The notes under the pieces: generated by a model
The model's input: only the letters and a program-made list of their open reading frames with translations
Databases searched by the model: none
Told to the model about the DNA's origin: nothing
In this document: positions 61,759 through 64,000 of the stretch, in pieces
How positions within the stretch are numbered: the first letter of the stretch is position 1
How the letters are laid out: every line of letters begins with the position of its first letter
Origin: Pseudomonadota bacterium
GTDB lineage: Bacteria > Pseudomonadota > Gammaproteobacteria > Pseudomonadales > Oleiphilaceae
Reading direction: 5' to 3'
DNA: 64,000 bases
NCBI GenBank assembly: GCA_002747395.1
Contig: PDPE01000036.1
Span: 1 to 64,000, forward strand
Made by a program: the position numbers and the translations under genes

Positions 61759-62682
61759 TCAGGCATCGCTGAGAGTCTCCAGATGAGCCTCAACGCTTTG
61801 GCCAAGTGCCTTCAGGTTATAGCCACCTTCGAGTAACGAAACCACTCTGTCATCGGCATAGTTACTGGCCACGTCTTTCAGCATTTGGGTCACCCAGCGA
61901 TAGTCATCTTCAACCAGGTTGATGTTAGCCATCGGGTCATCTTTATGCGCGTCAAATCCGGCGGAAATCAGGATCAACTGGGGTTTGTGATCCTGAAGCC
62001 GGTTGAGCCAGTCTTTTTCCGTTTTATTTCTGAAGTCGATGCTTTTTGAGTGGGCTTCCAACGGTGTGTTGACTATATTGTCACTTTGAACGGCGTAATG
62101 ACTGTTCGGATAGCAGGGGTGTTGAAAGCTTGAGCAGAACATCACCGCCGGATCGTTTTCAAAAATATCGACGGTACCGTTACCCTGATGCACGTCGAAA
62201 TCGATAATTGCCACGCGCTCCAACCCGTGAAAAGACAGTGCGTGTCTGGCCGCCACAGCTACGTTGTTGTAAAAACAAAAACCCATGGCTGTATTTCTTT
62301 CAGCGTGATGCCCCGGTGGGCGTGTGGCGCAAAATGCAGTTTCATATTGCCCTGACATAACAAGGTCAACCGCCTGTACTGCCGCACCGGCAGCCAGTTT
62401 TGCCGCTCGCATGGTATCCTTCATCATCATGGTGTCAGAATCGATCATGATGCGCCCTCTGGTGGGGGAGAGCATGTCCAGTTGTTCAAAATAACTATTG
62501 GGGTGGACTCGTGTTACATGATCTTTTTTGACTTCATCGGCACGTATAAAGTCCAGCTCCTGTATGAGTCTGGAGTCCTGGAGCTGGTTTTTAATCGCTG
62601 ACAGGCGAGCCGGGCTTTCGGGGTGCCCGTAGTCCATGTCGTGAAGTTCGCAGTCGTCGTGGGAAATAAAAGCTGTTCTCAT
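61759..62682 (-). CDS. Histone deacetylase family protein (AcuC/APAH-like)
   Basis: A 307-residue zinc-dependent deacetylase-fold protein. Motifs are HPESPARLS near the start, RPPGHHAE (about 122-129, the two catalytic-relay His), DFDVHQGNGT (about 165-174, zinc Asp and His) and SAGFDAHKDDP (about 244-254, second zinc Asp). Substrates may be acetylated proteins such as acetyl-CoA synthetase (AcuC-like) or acetylpolyamines. It is divergent from a Pat-like gene, making a possible acetylation/deacetylation pair. Two 14-bp tandem repeats precede its start. Confidence 0.88.
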   Translation of the reverse strand: MRTAFISHDDCELHDMDYGHPESPARLSAIKNQLQDSRLIQELDFIRADEVKKDHVTRVHPNSYFEQLDMLSPTRGRIMIDSDTMMMKDTMRAAKLAAGAAVQAVDLVMSGQYETAFCATRPPGHHAERNTAMGFCFYNNVAVAARHALSFHGLERVAIIDFDVHQGNGTVDIFENDPAVMFCSSFQHPCYPNSHYAVQSDNIVNTPLEAHSKSIDFRNKTEKDWLNRLQDHKPQLILISAGFDAHKDDPMANINLVEDDYRWVTQMLKDVASNYADDRVVSLLEGGYNLKALGQSVEAHLETLSDA

Positions 62683-62688
62683 AGTCAG

Positions 62689-62716
62689 TTATTCTACGTC
62701 TATTATTCTACTTCTG
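62689..62716. repeat. 14-bp tandem repeat, 2 copies
   Basis: ttattctacgtcta and ttattctacttctg lie just upstream of the deacetylase gene. Confidence 0.75.
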
Positions 62717-62776
62717 GTTCAATGAACAATCTGGACCCTAGTTTATCGAACCAAAGCGTGCGAATAAATAGTAAAC

Positions 62777-62805
62777 TTGACGAAATCACCCAATGCGCCT
62801 GATAT
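62777..62805 (+). promoter_or_regulatory. Sigma-70 promoter of the acyl-CoA-ligase-like gene
   Basis: ttgacg, a 17-bp spacer and tgatat lie about 60 bp before the start at 62867. Close to the TTGACA/TATAAT consensus. Confidence 0.65.
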
Positions 62806-62866
62806 ATTTCATATACAATGGCTCATTCGCGTTTTTATTACCCTTTTTTTCAGGTTGGAGCATGGT

Positions 62867-64000
62867 ATGAGTACTCGTTATATCGAAGCATTATTTAATC
62901 CGAAATCGATCTGTATTGTAGGAGCCTCGGAACGAGCTCAAAACCTGGGCGGTATGGTGCTGAGAAATCTTCTTGCCTCTGACTATCCCGGAAAGCTCTG
63001 GGTAGTCAACACATCAGGGTATGAGCAGGTACACGGCATCCCCTGTGTGAACAAGGTAAGCAAGATGCCTTCCCCCACTGATCTGGCGGTTATTTGCACG
63101 CCTCCGGCAACTGTTCCTTCTCTGGTCAAACAGCTTGGCAAGGCTGGTATCAAAACTGCCATTGTAATGACTGGCGGATTGTCCAGAATGCACAGCAAAA
63201 CCGGGCGCCCTCTCATGTACTCGGTGAAAGACGCAGCCCAGAAAACGGGGATCAGGATTCTCGGGCCCAACACCATTGGTGTGATGGCTCCATCCCGCAA
63301 TCTGAATGCGACCTATGCGCACATGGGCGTCCTGCCAGGCAAAATTGCCTTTATCGGGCAATCCGGAACCATTGGCAGTGCAGTCATAGACTGGGCATTT
63401 GCTCGTGGCATCGGGTTTTCCCATTTCCTGACATTGGGCGACGGCGTTGATATTGCGCCAGATGATTTGATTGACTATCTCGCCCAGGACAGAACAACCA
63501 AGGCGATTTTATTGCACCTGGAAGCGATTAAAAGTCCGTCCCGATTTATTTCTGCGGTCAGGGCAGCGTCCCGTGGCAAGCTGGTGCTGGCGGTGAAGAG
63601 CGGGCGGGTAGGGGAATCCCAGTGGGAGCCGGTTCCGCTGCCGGACGGAATTGTGAACGGGGACGATGTATACGATTCGGTTTTGCGCAGGGCCGGTGTG
63701 TTGCGGGTGCAGGGTCTGGATGAAATGTTTGACGCGTTGGAAACACTGACCCGCATGAAGGCGGTCAAACAGGACCACCTGATGATTTTGTGTAATGGTT
63801 TTGGCCCGAGCGTGTTGGCGGTTGACAAGTTGTCTTACCTGGGGGGTGAACTCACTTACCTTTCTGAAGATACCACAAAGGCGTTTGAAGCACTCCTGCC
63901 TGACTACTGGAACAAAAGTAATCCGGTTTCCCTGGATTACGGCGCGACCCCCCAACTCTATGATGAGGCACTGCAAATTCTCGAAAAGGATTACACCGTG
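62867..64000 (+). CDS. ADP-forming acyl-CoA ligase / Pat-like protein (partial)
   Basis: The first 378 residues of a protein that runs off the window. The N-terminus shows the CoA-binding Rossmann fold of NDP-forming acyl-CoA synthetases (LFNPKSICIVGASERAQNLGG). Then follow ILGPNTIGVMAPS near 125, FIGQSGTIGSAVIDWAFARGIGFSHFLTLGD (about 163) and NGFGPSVLAVD (about 310). Full-length relatives are either acetate-CoA ligases or protein acetyltransferases (Pat/YfiQ) with a C-terminal GNAT domain; which one cannot be told here. GGAG precedes ATG 62867. The divergent deacetylase favours Pat. Confidence 0.8.
   Translation, partial: MSTRYIEALFNPKSICIVGASERAQNLGGMVLRNLLASDYPGKLWVVNTSGYEQVHGIPCVNKVSKMPSPTDLAVICTPPATVPSLVKQLGKAGIKTAIVMTGGLSRMHSKTGRPLMYSVKDAAQKTGIRILGPNTIGVMAPSRNLNATYAHMGVLPGKIAFIGQSGTIGSAVIDWAFARGIGFSHFLTLGDGVDIAPDDLIDYLAQDRTTKAILLHLEAIKSPSRFISAVRAASRGKLVLAVKSGRVGESQWEPVPLPDGIVNGDDVYDSVLRRAGVLRVQGLDEMFDALETLTRMKAVKQDHLMILCNGFGPSVLAVDKLSYLGGELTYLSEDTTKAFEALLPDYWNKSNPVSLDYGATPQLYDEALQILEKDYTV

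Overview
The window is a chromosomal segment of a flagellated, probably marine gammaproteobacterium. The evidence is Gram-negative RND efflux genes, a sigma-28 flagellin/FlaG/FliD/FliS block, an arsenosugar operon and a Pat-like/deacetylase pair. The species cannot be named from the sequence alone. I see no rRNA, CRISPR array or phage; one tRNA-Arg (CCT) is present.

Layout. (1) 1-10.5 kb is a mosaic accessory region. It holds a Tn3-type transposase remnant, a PcfJ-like gene, a TetR-RND efflux operon whose pump gene is cut by an in-frame TAG, and two decayed copies of one PcfJ/Nudix-like segment flanking that operon. A methyltransferase-like gene and the tRNA-Arg follow. (2) 11-13.4 kb is an arsenosugar-type operon: ArsS-like radical SAM protein, GT2 glycosyltransferase and DUF2064 transferase. 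(3) 13.5-58.5 kb is a large flagellin-glycosylation island bracketed by flagellin genes: one on the minus strand at 15.5-17.6 kb and a tandem pair on the plus strand at 54.0-58.5 kb. (4) 58.5-61.7 kb carries flaG, fliD and fliS. (5) 61.7-64 kb carries a histone-deacetylase-family gene and a divergent acetyl-CoA-ligase/Pat-like gene that runs off the end.

Within the island, pseF-pseI-pseG-(ATP-grasp/HAD fusion)-pseB-pseC make CMP-pseudaminic acid or a derivative, but no PseH acetyltransferase is present. A Maf/DUF115 protein should put the sugar on flagellin. Glycosyltransferases, a pyruvyltransferase-like protein, a flippase, a plant-like GDP-mannose 3,5-epimerase, two UDP-sugar dehydrogenases, an aminotransferase/formyltransferase pair and several methyltransferases elaborate further glycan.

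The most exciting content is at 33.7-38.1 kb. Four genes match in kind the Campylobacter jejuni O-methyl-phosphoramidate pathway: glutamine kinase (Cj1418), gamma-glutamyl-CDP-amidate hydrolase (Cj1417), CTP:phosphoglutamine cytidylyltransferase (Cj1416) and a CDP-amidate kinase resembling APS kinase (Cj1415). Next to them lies a sulfotransferase-domain fusion, and two degenerate SlyD/FKBP-like paralogues bracket the block. This suggests phosphoramidate decoration of a flagellar glycan.

A second unusual feature is genomic. Short imperfect tandem repeats (about 8-18 bp units, 2-4 copies) sit at many gene boundaries. Several are inside genes, where units are multiples of three and add short peptide repeats.
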